Positions 15,118 to 22,437 of a stretch of 26,440 bases of DNA are shown one piece after another. The stretch is from Syntrophobacterales bacterium (lineage in GTDB: Bacteria > Desulfobacterota > Desulfobaccia > Desulfobaccales > 0-14-0-80-60-11). Position 1 is the first letter of the stretch, and every line of letters begins with the position of its first letter. Both the position numbers and the translations under genes were made by a program. Under the pieces are notes generated by a model that was given only the letters and a program-made list of their open reading frames with translations, made no database searches and was not told the origin of the DNA. The DNA is taken from the NCBI GenBank assembly GCA_023229795.1, contig JALNYP010000055.1:1-26440 (forward strand). The letters run 5' to 3'.

Positions 15118-15138
15118 GTCTGAGCCGGGGGCTCAGAC
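15118..15138 (-). promoter_or_regulatory. Perfect hairpin in the leader of the receiver-only gene
   Basis: GTCTGAGCC (15118-15126) and GGCTCAGAC (15130-15138) form a perfect 9-bp stem with a three-base loop. On the minus strand it ends 18 bases before the ATG at 15099, next to the CTGGAG ribosome-binding site, so it could limit ribosome access or stabilise the message. Confidence 0.5.
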
Positions 15139-15196
15139 CGGATATTTGCTGGATATGAACGTAACGGATCGGCCAGGGGAAATAAATCTGCATTAG

Positions 15197-15227
15197 TACC
15201 CATTTATCCATGGGTAAAAATACCTAT
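15197..15227. promoter_or_regulatory. Cluster of three NarL-type heptamers (site 2)
   Basis: Three heptamers fitting the NarL consensus TACYYMT lie in 31 bases: TACCCAT (15197-15203), its exact inverse ATGGGTA (15210-15216) and TACCTAT (15221-15227). The first pair is spaced by six bases, the second by four (AAAA). They lie about 100 bases upstream of the receiver-only gene, in its probable promoter. The rest of the 618-base gap (15100-15717) holds no convincing gene. Confidence 0.5.
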
Positions 15228-15606
15228 TGTTGCCTTGTGCAGACCTCTGGTAAAAATATTTTCCGCCTCAGGCTCCAGGTCGCCGTGCGTTTATCTCAAT
15301 AAATTTCGTTTCGCCCTTTAAGGAGGTGGTCACATAAAGAATATTTTTAAAGAATCGGTATAAAAACCTGAAAACATGAATTTCGACCGCGCCGGCAATA
15401 GCCGCGGGGACCCGGCTCCTGAGCCTTAGCGCCCCTGGGCCGGGAATGGCCGCCGTGGTCGGCTGATGGTAGGCCCGGAGCGATCGGCAGCGCCAACCCC
15501 GGGGCAAGTGAGGAAACGATCCAGAATAAAATCTAGACTCCGAACCGATTTGGGATTGTCGCAGGATAGAATAAAACGGAGGTAGGTTCTATAACGGGAG
15601 TGTTCA

Positions 15607-15641
15607 TTTCCCCATGGTCATTTTGACCATTTGTGGGGAAA
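15607..15641. repeat. Compound inverted repeat downstream of the NarL-type regulator gene
   Basis: Outer arms TTTCCCCA (15607-15614) and TGGGGAAA (15634-15641) enclose inner arms TGGTCA (15615-15620) and TGACCA (15624-15629), with a four-base bulge TTTG. All arms are perfect. It lies 77 bases beyond the stop of the NarL-type regulator gene. No T-run follows on the minus strand, so it may be a 3' structure or a protein-binding site. Confidence 0.6.
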
Positions 15642-15717
15642 ACGTTGACCCGGCTCAAGGGCCGGCGAGAGGATAGGGTGCGGGTAAGGGGGCTGTTCTC
15701 AAGGACGCCTGCGGCCC

Positions 15718-16389
15718 TCAGTGAGCCATGGCCATGACATAACCCTTCTGGATGGCGTATTTCACCAGGTCGGCGGTCTTCTTGATGTCCAATTTTCTCA
15801 TGATGTTGGCGCGGTGATGCTGGACCGTCCGGCTGCTGATAAAGAGCAGTTCCCCGATCTCCTTGCTGGATTTCCCTTCCGCAATCAGCTTGATAATTTC
15901 CCGTTCCCGGACGGTGAGGGGTTCTTCCGGGGCGGTCAGAGGCTCGCCGCCGGGGCGAAATTTATCCACAAAGATATCAGCCATTTGAGTGGACAACAGC
16001 GGCGATATGAAGGTGCCGCCTTTGCGCAGCGTCTGGATGGCCGAAATCAACTCCCCGTCGGCGTCTTCCTTGAGCAGATAGCCCTCGGCGCCGGCCGTCA
16101 AAGCATGATAGAGATATTCCCGGTCCTTGTGCATCGTCAGGATCAGCACTTTCACCTCGGGATTGATGAGTTTGATCTCCCGGGTGGCCTCCAGTCCCCG
16201 CAGGTTGGGCATAGAGATATCCATAATGACCAGATCGGGATTAACTTCCTGCAAAAGCCGCAAGAGTTCGAGGCCGTCGCTGGCTTCTCCCACGACTTCC
16301 ACACCTTTCATCCCTTGAATCATGCTCCTGACCCCGCGGCGAAACATCACATGGTCATCGGCCAAGAAGATTCTGAAAGGGCTCTCCAT
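15718..16389 (-). CDS. NarL/FixJ-family response regulator
   Basis: DNA-binding two-component regulator of 223 residues. The receiver (1-120) has the acid pair Asp11-Asp12, phospho-acceptor Asp57 (VIMDISMPNLRGLEA) and Lys107 (GYLLKED). A linker leads to a LuxR-type helix-turn-helix (about 157-215: LTVREREIIKLIAEGKSS, EIGELLFISSRTVQHHRANI). GGAGGAG precedes the ATG at 16389. It lies about 200 bases downstream of a HisKA_3 kinase gene on the same strand; kinases of that subfamily normally pair with NarL-type regulators, so they are a likely cognate pair. The heptamers near the receiver-only gene are plausible binding sites for it. The stimulus is unknown. Confidence 0.95.
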   Translation of the reverse strand: MESPFRIFLADDHVMFRRGVRSMIQGMKGVEVVGEASDGLELLRLLQEVNPDLVIMDISMPNLRGLEATREIKLINPEVKVLILTMHKDREYLYHALTAGAEGYLLKEDADGELISAIQTLRKGGTFISPLLSTQMADIFVDKFRPGGEPLTAPEEPLTVREREIIKLIAEGKSSKEIGELLFISSRTVQHHRANIMRKLDIKKTADLVKYAIQKGYVMAMAH

Positions 16390-16401
16390 TGCACTCCTCC
16401 T

Positions 16402-16533
16402 TCAGGCTCCGCGACAGGAAAGGTGAGCAACCCATGCTACCATAAAATAATCTGAAATTGCTATTTTTTTCAAAGATAAATCAATTCTGTGGGGGAAGAG
16501 ACGAGAAATATAGATCTTCCCGAATCTAACCAT
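16402..16533 (-). CDS. Possible 43-residue leader ORF between the kinase and regulator genes
   Basis: A short frame starts at ATG 16533 with GAGGGG five bases upstream and ends 12 bases before the NarL-type regulator start, so its stop abuts that gene's ribosome-binding site. The product would be MVRFGKIYISRL... with a basic, mildly hydrophobic composition and no recognised domain. The DNA here is AT-richer than neighbouring genes, which argues against a conserved protein. It could be a coupling ORF or simply a spacer; I hold it at low confidence. Confidence 0.22.
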   Translation of the reverse strand: MVRFGKIYISRLFPHRIDLSLKKIAISDYFMVAWVAHLSCRGA

Positions 16534-16591
16534 GACATCCCCTCTTGGGAGGAGAAAGTGAATTGACCTGCGCCGCCTGTAGCAAGTTCCC

Positions 16592-18463
16592 TCACCAGGA
16601 TGCAGCCTCACCTGACCCTGGGGACGGAACCACGGGAATAATGCAGGTCACTCTGGTGCCCTGTCCCGGCTGGCTCCGGATTTCGAGTCTCCCCCCCAGC
16701 ATCCGGGTCCGTTCATCCAGGGCCGCCAACCCCAGGCCCCGGCCCGCGGCCCGGTAGGCCGCAACCTTCACGGGGTCGAATCCCGAGCCGTTGTCCTCCA
16801 AAATCATGGCGATGGCGCCATCGCCTCTCTTGATCGCTATGGCTACTTCGGTGGCCCCGGCGTGTTTCGAGATGTTCGTCAGGCATTCCTGGAAAATCCG
16901 GTAGATGATAATCTGGGCCTCCGACGGGAACAGGTGGTCCAATTCCTCCACCTCGAAGGCATGGGTGACCGTATAGTGCTCATTAAACCTGTTAATCAAG
17001 TATTTCAACGCCGACTGCAGGCCCAGGTCTTCCAGGACCGAGGGGCTCAAATCCCGGGAGAGCCGGCGGACATTGTCGATCACGCCGTCCAGGTAACTGA
17101 GCAAATCCCGGCAGCTTAGCTTCAAGTCCTGCTGTTCGTCCCCCAGGGCCCGCTCAATGGCCCGGATTTGGAGCTTCAAGACGGCCAGGCTTTGCCCCAG
17201 TTCGTCGTGCAGCTCCATGGAAATCCGCTTCCGTTCCCCTTCCTGGGCCGTCAAGAGCTGGTTGCTGAGGAAGCGCAGCCGCTGCTCGGATTCCCGGAGG
17301 GCCTCTTCGGCCCGCTTGCGCTCCGTGATATCCCGGGCGGCGGCAAAGACTCCGTGCACTTCGCCCGCGGCGTCCCGGTAAACCGTGGCATTGTACAGGA
17401 CATCGGTGATGCGGCCCGACACGTGCCGGATGGCCAAAGGATAATCCCGCACCGCCCCCTGGGAAAAGACTAATTGATAACCCTCCCGGGCCTTCTCCGG
17501 TTCCGTGAAGTAAATCGAAAAATCCGTACCGATGAGCTCAGCCCGCGCCACCCCGGTCGCCGTTTCGGTGGCCTGATTCACATCCATGATCTTCCCTGCC
17601 AGGCTGATGGTCACCAGGGGATCGAGGCTGGCTTCGATCAGGCTCCGGGCATAGGCGGAGGCCTGCATTACGGCTTCTTCGGCCTGGCGGCGTTCGGTGA
17701 TGTCGAAAAACACCCCGCTGATGTAGTCCACCTGGCCGTCCGAATCGCACATGATCTGGCCGCGGTCCTGGACCCAGATGAGGCTATCGTCTTTTTTGCG
17801 GATGCGGTATTCCCGGATGTAGGATTTGGACGTGTTCAGTCCATCCACAAACGCCTGTTTAAATCTTTGGCGATCTTCGGAGACCAACAAATCCGACCAT
17901 TTCAGTTGCCGGGTATCGAATTTGGCCTTGGGGTGGCCGGTGAGTTCTTCCACCTTCGTATCGACAAAATCCACCGCACAATCCCGATAGCCTTTATACA
18001 CCACGGCCGGGATGTTTTTGAGGAGGAGTCTGTAGCGTTGCTCGCTTTCCCGTAAGGCAACCTCGGCCTGCCGGCGCTCCCGGCGCTCCTCGGCCTCCCG
18101 CAGGGCCCGCCGCACCGCGGGAACTAATCGGGTCAGGCGGTCTTTGAGGACGTAATCCGTGGCCCCTTGTTTCAACGATTCGATGGCCACTTCTTCCCCC
18201 ATGGCCCCGGAAACAAAGATAAAGGGCACGTCGGGACAGAGGGACTGGGCCAGCGACAGGGCCCCGAGGCCGTCGAAACTCGGGAGGTGGAAATCCGACA
18301 GGATCAGATCCGGCTTATCTTCCTGGAGAGCGGCGATGAATTGTTCTCGATCGATAACGCGCCGGTAGGAGTGGGCAATCTTGGCCTGACGCAATTCATA
18401 GATCATCAACTCCGCGTCACTGTCCATATCTTCCAGGATTAAAATGCGTAAAGACCGCTCCAT
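16592..18463 (-). CDS. Hybrid sensor kinase: REC-PAS-PAS-HisKA_3-HATPase
   Basis: Cytoplasmic sensor kinase of 623 residues with no membrane segment. Order: receiver (1-125, acceptor Asp57 in LILSDFHLPSFDG, Lys107), linker coiled coil (about 122-145), PAS/PAC domain (about 142-258, ending FFDITERRQAEE), second PAS/PAC (about 266-382, ending ARDITERKRAEE), then HisKA_3 dimerisation domain with His419 in RKRISMELHDELGQSLAVLK. The HATPase domain has Asn530 (FQECLTNISKHA), Asp557 (EDNGSGF) and GRGLGLAALDER. This is the NarX/DegS-type kinase class that normally phosphorylates NarL-type regulators such as the one encoded downstream. The N-terminal receiver suggests input from another kinase. PAS ligands cannot be read from sequence. 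Start is ATG 18463 with GAGGAA upstream, 58 bases after the Rcp1-type regulator gene. Confidence 0.94.
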   Translation of the reverse strand: MERSLRILILEDMDSDAELMIYELRQAKIAHSYRRVIDREQFIAALQEDKPDLILSDFHLPSFDGLGALSLAQSLCPDVPFIFVSGAMGEEVAIESLKQGATDYVLKDRLTRLVPAVRRALREAEERRERRQAEVALRESEQRYRLLLKNIPAVVYKGYRDCAVDFVDTKVEELTGHPKAKFDTRQLKWSDLLVSEDRQRFKQAFVDGLNTSKSYIREYRIRKKDDSLIWVQDRGQIMCDSDGQVDYISGVFFDITERRQAEEAVMQASAYARSLIEASLDPLVTISLAGKIMDVNQATETATGVARAELIGTDFSIYFTEPEKAREGYQLVFSQGAVRDYPLAIRHVSGRITDVLYNATVYRDAAGEVHGVFAAARDITERKRAEEALRESEQRLRFLSNQLLTAQEGERKRISMELHDELGQSLAVLKLQIRAIERALGDEQQDLKLSCRDLLSYLDGVIDNVRRLSRDLSPSVLEDLGLQSALKYLINRFNEHYTVTHAFEVEELDHLFPSEAQIIIYRIFQECLTNISKHAGATEVAIAIKRGDGAIAMILEDNGSGFDPVKVAAYRAAGRGLGLAALDERTRMLGGRLEIRSQPGQGTRVTCIIPVVPSPGSGEAASW

Positions 18464-18521
18464 GATTGATTCTTCCTCGGGTTGGAAGCCCGCCGCCTCG
18501 CTGCAGTCACCAGGCTTGAAC

Positions 18522-18965
18522 TCAGTTCGGAACTTTGTTCAACAAGAGCCAGTAGAGTCCGATTTCTTGCACCACCTGAAAAAACTTGTCAAAGTCCACC
18601 GGCTTGACCATGTAGCTGTTGACTCCCAGGTTGTAGCTCCTGACAATATCCGACTCCTCCTGGGAAGAAGTCAGGATCACCACCGGAATCGTTTTGGTCC
18701 GATCATCATCCTTGATTTTTTGGAGCACTTCCAGACCGTTGATCTTGGGGAGCTTTAAATCGAGGAAAATGACCTTGGGCCGGGCCGCCAGGTTCCGTCC
18801 GGCATAAGTCCCGGTAGCGAAGAGAAAGTCCAGGGCTTCAACCCCATCCGGAAAAGCTAACACCTTATTGGCCAGCCCCTTTTTCTTCAGAGCCCTGAGG
18901 GTGAGCTCCGCGTCGTAGGGGTTATCTTCTACTAGCAAAATTTCGACTTCATTCAGTTTCTCCAA
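18522..18965 (-). CDS. Rcp1-type single-domain response regulator
   Basis: Stand-alone receiver of 147 residues of the Rcp1/CheY-like group often found beside phytochrome or PAS kinases. Acid pair Glu13-Asp14 (LLVEDNPYDAELT), acceptor Asp69 (VIFLDLKLPKINGLEVLQKI) and Lys121 (YMVKPVDFDKF) are intact, with no output domain. I chose the TTG start at 18965: AAAGGAG lies seven bases upstream, and the ATG beside it is out of frame and stops after five codons. It is the first gene of the minus-strand signalling cluster and probably relays phosphate to or from the hybrid kinase encoded 58 bases downstream, which itself carries a similar receiver. Confidence 0.93.
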   Translation of the reverse strand: MEKLNEVEILLVEDNPYDAELTLRALKKKGLANKVLAFPDGVEALDFLFATGTYAGRNLAARPKVIFLDLKLPKINGLEVLQKIKDDDRTKTIPVVILTSSQEESDIVRSYNLGVNSYMVKPVDFDKFFQVVQEIGLYWLLLNKVPN

Positions 18966-19080
18966 ATCATTTCTCCTTTGGGGGACAGAGCCGGACGAGG
19001 TTTCCTAGGGTAGGCCGCGGGAATGGCGCGGCCCGGTCCACCTCTGCCAGACCTGCCGAACACTGGAGACTATCCATGGT

Positions 19081-19090
19081 TTAATATTAA
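19081..19090. repeat. AT-rich palindrome TTAATATTAA (copy 2 of 3)
   Basis: Second exact copy of the 10-bp palindrome, about 115 bases upstream of the Rcp1-type regulator gene. The 453-base gap 18966-19418 holds no convincing gene. It contains this copy, copy 3 and candidate promoter sequences for genes diverging on either side. Confidence 0.5.
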
Positions 19091-19302
19091 CATAATTTCC
19101 CCAAAGATTCAGGCTTTCTCCATCGGCTGGCCGCATGTTAAGCCGCGTGAACACACGGTCGCGTTCCGATCCTGATTTGCCGCCCCGACCCAGGACTGCA
19201 AATCCCTCGTTTTTCCCGGTAATCCTTGCTAATCGTGGGTCCGGCCCGGTGGCGCGCTTCCGGCGTCTTCCCTGGCACGGATTTTGAAAGATTACTCAGA
19301 GG

Positions 19303-19312
19303 TTAATATTAA
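19303..19312. repeat. AT-rich palindrome TTAATATTAA (copy 3 of 3)
   Basis: Third exact copy, about 107 bases upstream of the Hsp20-like gene and 27 bases before its candidate -35. Copies 2 and 3 therefore lie at similar distances from the two divergent genes, which would suit a shared regulator. Confidence 0.5.
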
Positions 19313-19338
19313 TTAAAGGCTATCATCACCAAGATGCC

Positions 19339-19367
19339 TTGGGTGTTAATTTACCTTAACATATCAA
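19339..19367 (+). promoter_or_regulatory. Weak candidate promoter of the Hsp20-like gene with palindromic spacer
   Basis: TTGGGT (19339-19344) and TATCAA (19362-19367) are 17 bases apart. The spacer contains an inverted repeat, GTTAA (19345-19349) and TTAAC (19356-19360), which would place a dimeric repressor between the two hexamers. Both hexamers are imperfect. Confidence 0.28.
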
Positions 19368-19418
19368 TCCGCTTGAGCCGGGCCTCAAGCTTACTGACTC
19401 GCCTGCGGCTGGAGAACT

Positions 19419-19769
19419 ATGATAAGCACCGGTTTTTCCATTTCCTTCGGACTCGATGAACTCGCGGACTGCCAGGACCACAAAAATGATGGCAACCCCA
19501 AGCCCCGGGTGGAAGTCCCGGTCCAGGAGATTCGGGAGCCTCTCATCGACATCCTGGAAGAGGCCGGCTTTACCATGATTCTCGCCGAACTGCCCGGCAT
19601 CACCCGCCAGGATATCAAGCTGAGCCTCAAAGAGGATCTCCTGACCATCAGCGCCAGCCGGGATCAGCGCCGCTACTATAAAGAGGTGCTCCTGCCCGGC
19701 CCCCATGCCCGCCAGCGTCTGAAGTTCTCCTGCAACAACGGCATCCTGGAGATCAGGGCCTTCAAATAA
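19419..19769 (+). CDS. Hsp20/alpha-crystallin-like small chaperone
   Basis: Small heat-shock-like protein of 116 residues, expected to bind unfolding proteins without ATP. The alpha-crystallin-like domain spans about 38-114: EPLIDILEEAGFTMILAELP, GITRQDIKLSLKEDLLTISA, and YYKEVLLPGPHARQRLKFSC before the characteristic NNGILEIR beta-strand. The N-terminal arm is short (about 35 residues) and the usual C-terminal I-x-I/V extension is missing, so it may not form large oligomers. GGAG lies close upstream of the ATG. It stands alone between divergent signalling genes and the hyp operon, from which a palindrome and a heptamer repeat separate it. Resemblance to gas-vesicle GvpH-type proteins is possible, but no gvp gene is near. 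Confidence 0.85.
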   Translation: MISTGFSISFGLDELADCQDHKNDGNPKPRVEVPVQEIREPLIDILEEAGFTMILAELPGITRQDIKLSLKEDLLTISASRDQRRYYKEVLLPGPHARQRLKFSCNNGILEIRAFK

Positions 19770-19777
19770 ACACTTGG

Positions 19778-19800
19778 TAGGGCGGGCGTCCCCGCCCGCC
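19778..19800. terminator. GC-rich palindrome after the Hsp20-like gene
   Basis: GGCGGGCG (19781-19788), loop TCCC and CGCCCGCC (19793-19800) form a perfect stem preceded by GTA. No T-run follows, so it is a doubtful terminator. Its form resembles the palindrome at 25168-25194 (GTAGGGGCGGG...), and both may belong to one dispersed palindromic family. Confidence 0.5.
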
Positions 19801-19823
19801 ACCTCAGATTTATATCCTCCCCC

Positions 19824-19858
19824 AACTTTGAACCTTGAACTTTGAACCTTGAACGTTT
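19824..19858. repeat. Five tandem heptamers (AACTTTG/AACCTTG)
   Basis: AACTTTG, AACCTTG, AACTTTG, AACCTTG, AACGTTT follow one another with exact 7-base spacing, alternating between two units. The array lies between the Hsp20-like gene and the hypF promoter. A TTG inside it is the first possible start of the hypF frame, which makes gene callers overextend hypF. Confidence 0.85.
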
Positions 19859-19885
19859 CCAAATCCCCCCTATCTGCTGAAAATT

Positions 19886-19894
19886 TGTTATACT
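19886..19894 (+). promoter_or_regulatory. Candidate extended -10 promoter of the hyp operon
   Basis: TGTTATACT fits the extended -10 form TGnTATAAT with one mismatch. Start would be near 19901, about 50 bases before the hypF ATG. I see no good -35 hexamer, which extended -10 promoters can lack. Confidence 0.4.
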
Positions 19895-19953
19895 TTTACT
19901 GTCTAGAAGCACTCAGTCTCAAGCTCAAGGAGTTTTCCCCGATAAAGCGGCCG

Positions 19954-22251
19954 ATGGCGGTTCCCGAGACAGTGGCCCGAAAACGGTTGCAGGTGACCGG
20001 CGTGGTGCAGGGCGTCGGCTTCCGGCCGTTTGTCTATCGGCTGGCCCGGCTGCACCACCTGTCCGGCTGGGTCTGCAATACCTCCCGGTGCGTGGAACTC
20101 GAGATCGAAGGCCCCCCCGCCAGCCTGGCCAGCTTTATTGACCGCCTGGAGCACGAGGCTCCGGCCCTGGCCCGCATCGACGCAGTGGTGAGCCGCGACG
20201 CGCCGCCCCAGGGCGACGCCGGCTTTGCCATCCGGGAAAGCCAACAAGTGCCCGCCACCGAGGCCTTGATCCCCGCGGACGTGGCCACCTGCGACGCCTG
20301 CCTGGCCGACATCAGCGATCCCGAAAACCGCCGTTACCGCTACGCCTTTACCAACTGCACCGATTGCGGCCCCCGCTTTACCCTTATCCGCCAGGTGCCC
20401 TATGACCGCCGCCAAACCACCATGGCGCGCTTCGAGATGTGTCCCCGCTGCCGGGCGGAGTACGAGAATCCCGAAGACCGGCGCTTTCATGCCGAACCCA
20501 CCGCCTGCCCGGTCTGCGGCCCCCGGGTCTGGCTGGAAGCCGGCGGCCGGCGCCTGGATGAAGACGCCATCCCTGCGGCCGGCCGGCTGCTGCACGACGG
20601 CAAGATCGTCGCCGTCAAAGGTCTGGGCGGCTTTCATCTGGCCGCCGATGCCCGCCGGGACGACGCGGTCCTGGCCCTTAGGGCGCGCAAAGGCCGGGTG
20701 GCCAAGCCCTTCGCGGTCATGGTCCGGGATCTGGCCGCAGCCCAGCGCCTGTGCCGCCTGGGGGATCAGGACAGGTCGCTGTTGCTCTCCCGGGAGCGGC
20801 CCATTGTCCTGGCCAGCAAAAGGCGGGACTGCCCTCTCTCACCCCACGTGGCCCCGGGTCACAAGTTCCTGGGCCTGATGCTGCCCTACACCCCCCTGCA
20901 TTTTTTGCTCCTGGAGCACGCCCCGGCCGCCCTGGTTATGACCAGCGGCAATCTCAGCGAAGAGCCCCTGGTCTACGATAACGACACGGCCTTAAGCAAA
21001 CTGGCCGGCCTGGCCGACGCCTTTCTCCTGCACGACCGGGACATTCAGGTGGCCTGCGACGACTCCGTGGTCCGCCCCGTCAGCGCCTCCGCCGCCATCC
21101 CCCTTCGGCGGGCCCGGGGCCTGGTGCCCGGGCCGATTTACCTGCCCCTGGACACGGAGCCCATCCTGGGCGTGGGGGCCGAGCAAAAGAACACTTTCTG
21201 CGTGGCCGCCCACGGCGTTGCCATTCTCAGCCAGCATATCGGCGACCTGGACAGCGCCGAGACCTTCGACTATTATCAACAGGCCATCGCCCACTTTAAG
21301 GGCCTCTGCCGCCAGGACCCGGCCATTGTCGCCCATGACCTCCATCCCCTTTACCTCAGCACCCGTTATGCCCAGGGGCTGGCCGGGGTCAGGCTGGTGG
21401 GGGTCCAGCACCATCACGCCCACATCGCCGCCTGTCTGGCCGAAAACCGGCGCACCGGCCGGGCCATCGGCCTGGCCCTGGACGGCACCGGTTACGGCCC
21501 CGACGGCTCCATCTGGGGCGGGGAACTCCTGGTCGCGGACCTGGCCGGTTATACCCGGGCGGGCCATTTCGCCCAGGTGCGCCTCCCCGGCGGGGATGCC
21601 GCGGTCAAAGACCCGGGCCGCATGGCCGCGGCCTATCTCTACGCCCTCTTCGGGGACGATTTTCTCACCCAGGCCCGGCGGCTGGGCCTGACCTTCAGCC
21701 CGTTGGCAGAGCGCATCTTGGGGCGCCAACTGGCCGAGGGGCTCCATTCGCCTCTCACCTCCAGCGCCGGCCGCCTCTTCGACGCAGTGGCCGGGGCCCT
21801 GGGCATCTGCCGCACCCGGACCTACGAAGGCCAGCCGGCCATGGAACTGGAGATGGCCGCGGCTGAAGACGCCGAGGGCTCCTACCCCGCGTCCATCCAA
21901 ACCGCGGGAGACCTCCTAATCCCTGACACCCTGGCCGTCTTCGGCGGCGTCCTGGCTGATTACCACGCTGGCGTGGACCCGGCCGCCATCGCCGGGCGCT
22001 TCCATAATTCCGTGGTGCGGCTCCTGGCGGACGCCTGCAAGTTGCTGCGCGACCGCACCGGCCTCAACACGGTGGTCCTGTCCGGCGGAGCCTTTCAAAA
22101 CGCCCTGTTGTTCACCGGCCTCAAGCACACCCTGGAAGCGCAGGGCTTTGAGGTCCTCAGCCATACCTTAACGCCGCCCAACGACGGCTCCATCGCCCTG
22201 GGCCAGGTAGCCGTGGCCGCGGCGCGGCTGAAAAGAGAATATATGAAATAG
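19954..22251 (+). CDS. hypF: Carbamoyltransferase HypF, [NiFe]-hydrogenase maturation
   Basis: Makes the thiocarbamate that becomes the cyanide ligands of the [NiFe]-hydrogenase iron, transferring a carbamoyl group from carbamoyl phosphate to the HypE C-terminal cysteine. Using ATG 19954 (MAVPETVARKRLQVTG) the protein has 765 residues, normal for HypF. An acylphosphatase domain comes first (GVVQGVGFRPFVYRLA, Arg24). Two zinc fingers carry Cys113/116, 135/138, 163/166 and 185/188. Then come a YrdC-like domain (KGLGGFHLAAD) and a Kae1-like domain with VQHHHAHIAA (about 484-493), DGTGYGPDGSIWGGE and SGGAFQNALL. I rejected the longer TTG start at 19849 because it lies in a heptamer repeat and adds unconserved sequence. 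The nearest AAGGAG is over 20 bases upstream, so translation initiation is unusual. Confidence 0.97.
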   Translation: MAVPETVARKRLQVTGVVQGVGFRPFVYRLARLHHLSGWVCNTSRCVELEIEGPPASLASFIDRLEHEAPALARIDAVVSRDAPPQGDAGFAIRESQQVPATEALIPADVATCDACLADISDPENRRYRYAFTNCTDCGPRFTLIRQVPYDRRQTTMARFEMCPRCRAEYENPEDRRFHAEPTACPVCGPRVWLEAGGRRLDEDAIPAAGRLLHDGKIVAVKGLGGFHLAADARRDDAVLALRARKGRVAKPFAVMVRDLAAAQRLCRLGDQDRSLLLSRERPIVLASKRRDCPLSPHVAPGHKFLGLMLPYTPLHFLLLEHAPAALVMTSGNLSEEPLVYDNDTALSKLAGLADAFLLHDRDIQVACDDSVVRPVSASAAIPLRRARGLVPGPIYLPLDTEPILGVGAEQKNTFCVAAHGVAILSQHIGDLDSAETFDYYQQAIAHFKGLCRQDPAIVAHDLHPLYLSTRYAQGLAGVRLVGVQHHHAHIAACLAENRRTGRAIGLALDGTGYGPDGSIWGGELLVADLAGYTRAGHFAQVRLPGGDAAVKDPGRMAAAYLYALFGDDFLTQARRLGLTFSPLAERILGRQLAEGLHSPLTSSAGRLFDAVAGALGICRTRTYEGQPAMELEMAAAEDAEGSYPASIQTAGDLLIPDTLAVFGGVLADYHAGVDPAAIAGRFHNSVVRLLADACKLLRDRTGLNTVVLSGGAFQNALLFTGLKHTLEAQGFEVLSHTLTPPNDGSIALGQVAVAAARLKREYMK

Positions 22252-22437
22252 GACTTTTGAGCAGAGGACCAGGGATTTATAAGGCTTCCCCTGCCCTGCT
22301 CTCAAACTTCCCTCCCATCCCCCTGAAATATGGGTTAAAATGAAGTGGAAGCAAAAACTAAGGCCAGCCAAGGAAAAGATGCCCTTAAGCCAATTATCTA
22401 TTAAGATACCTGAAGCGGGTTTTCGGAGAATCGGCAT

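Noticed and set aside
15268..15507. A 79-codon minus-strand frame in the large gap of the signalling island
   Set aside because: No ribosome-binding site, no recognisable protein features, and composition typical of spacer DNA.
19824..19858. Heptamer array as a CRISPR remnant
   Set aside because: Units are seven bases with no spacers, and no cas genes are nearby.
19356..19862. A 168-codon minus-strand frame opposite the Hsp20-like gene
   Set aside because: Its N-terminus is the translated heptamer repeat (FKVQSSRFKV) and the rest is antisense to the Hsp20-like domain.
19849..19953. Longer HypF N-terminus from a TTG start
   Set aside because: The start lies in a heptamer repeat and overlaps the candidate promoter; the extra 35 residues do not match HypF, whose acylphosphatase domain begins right after ATG 19954.
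20992..21900. A 302-codon minus-strand frame opposite hypF
   Set aside because: Glycine/alanine/valine-rich antisense shadow of the Kae1-like region of HypF with no recognisable domain.
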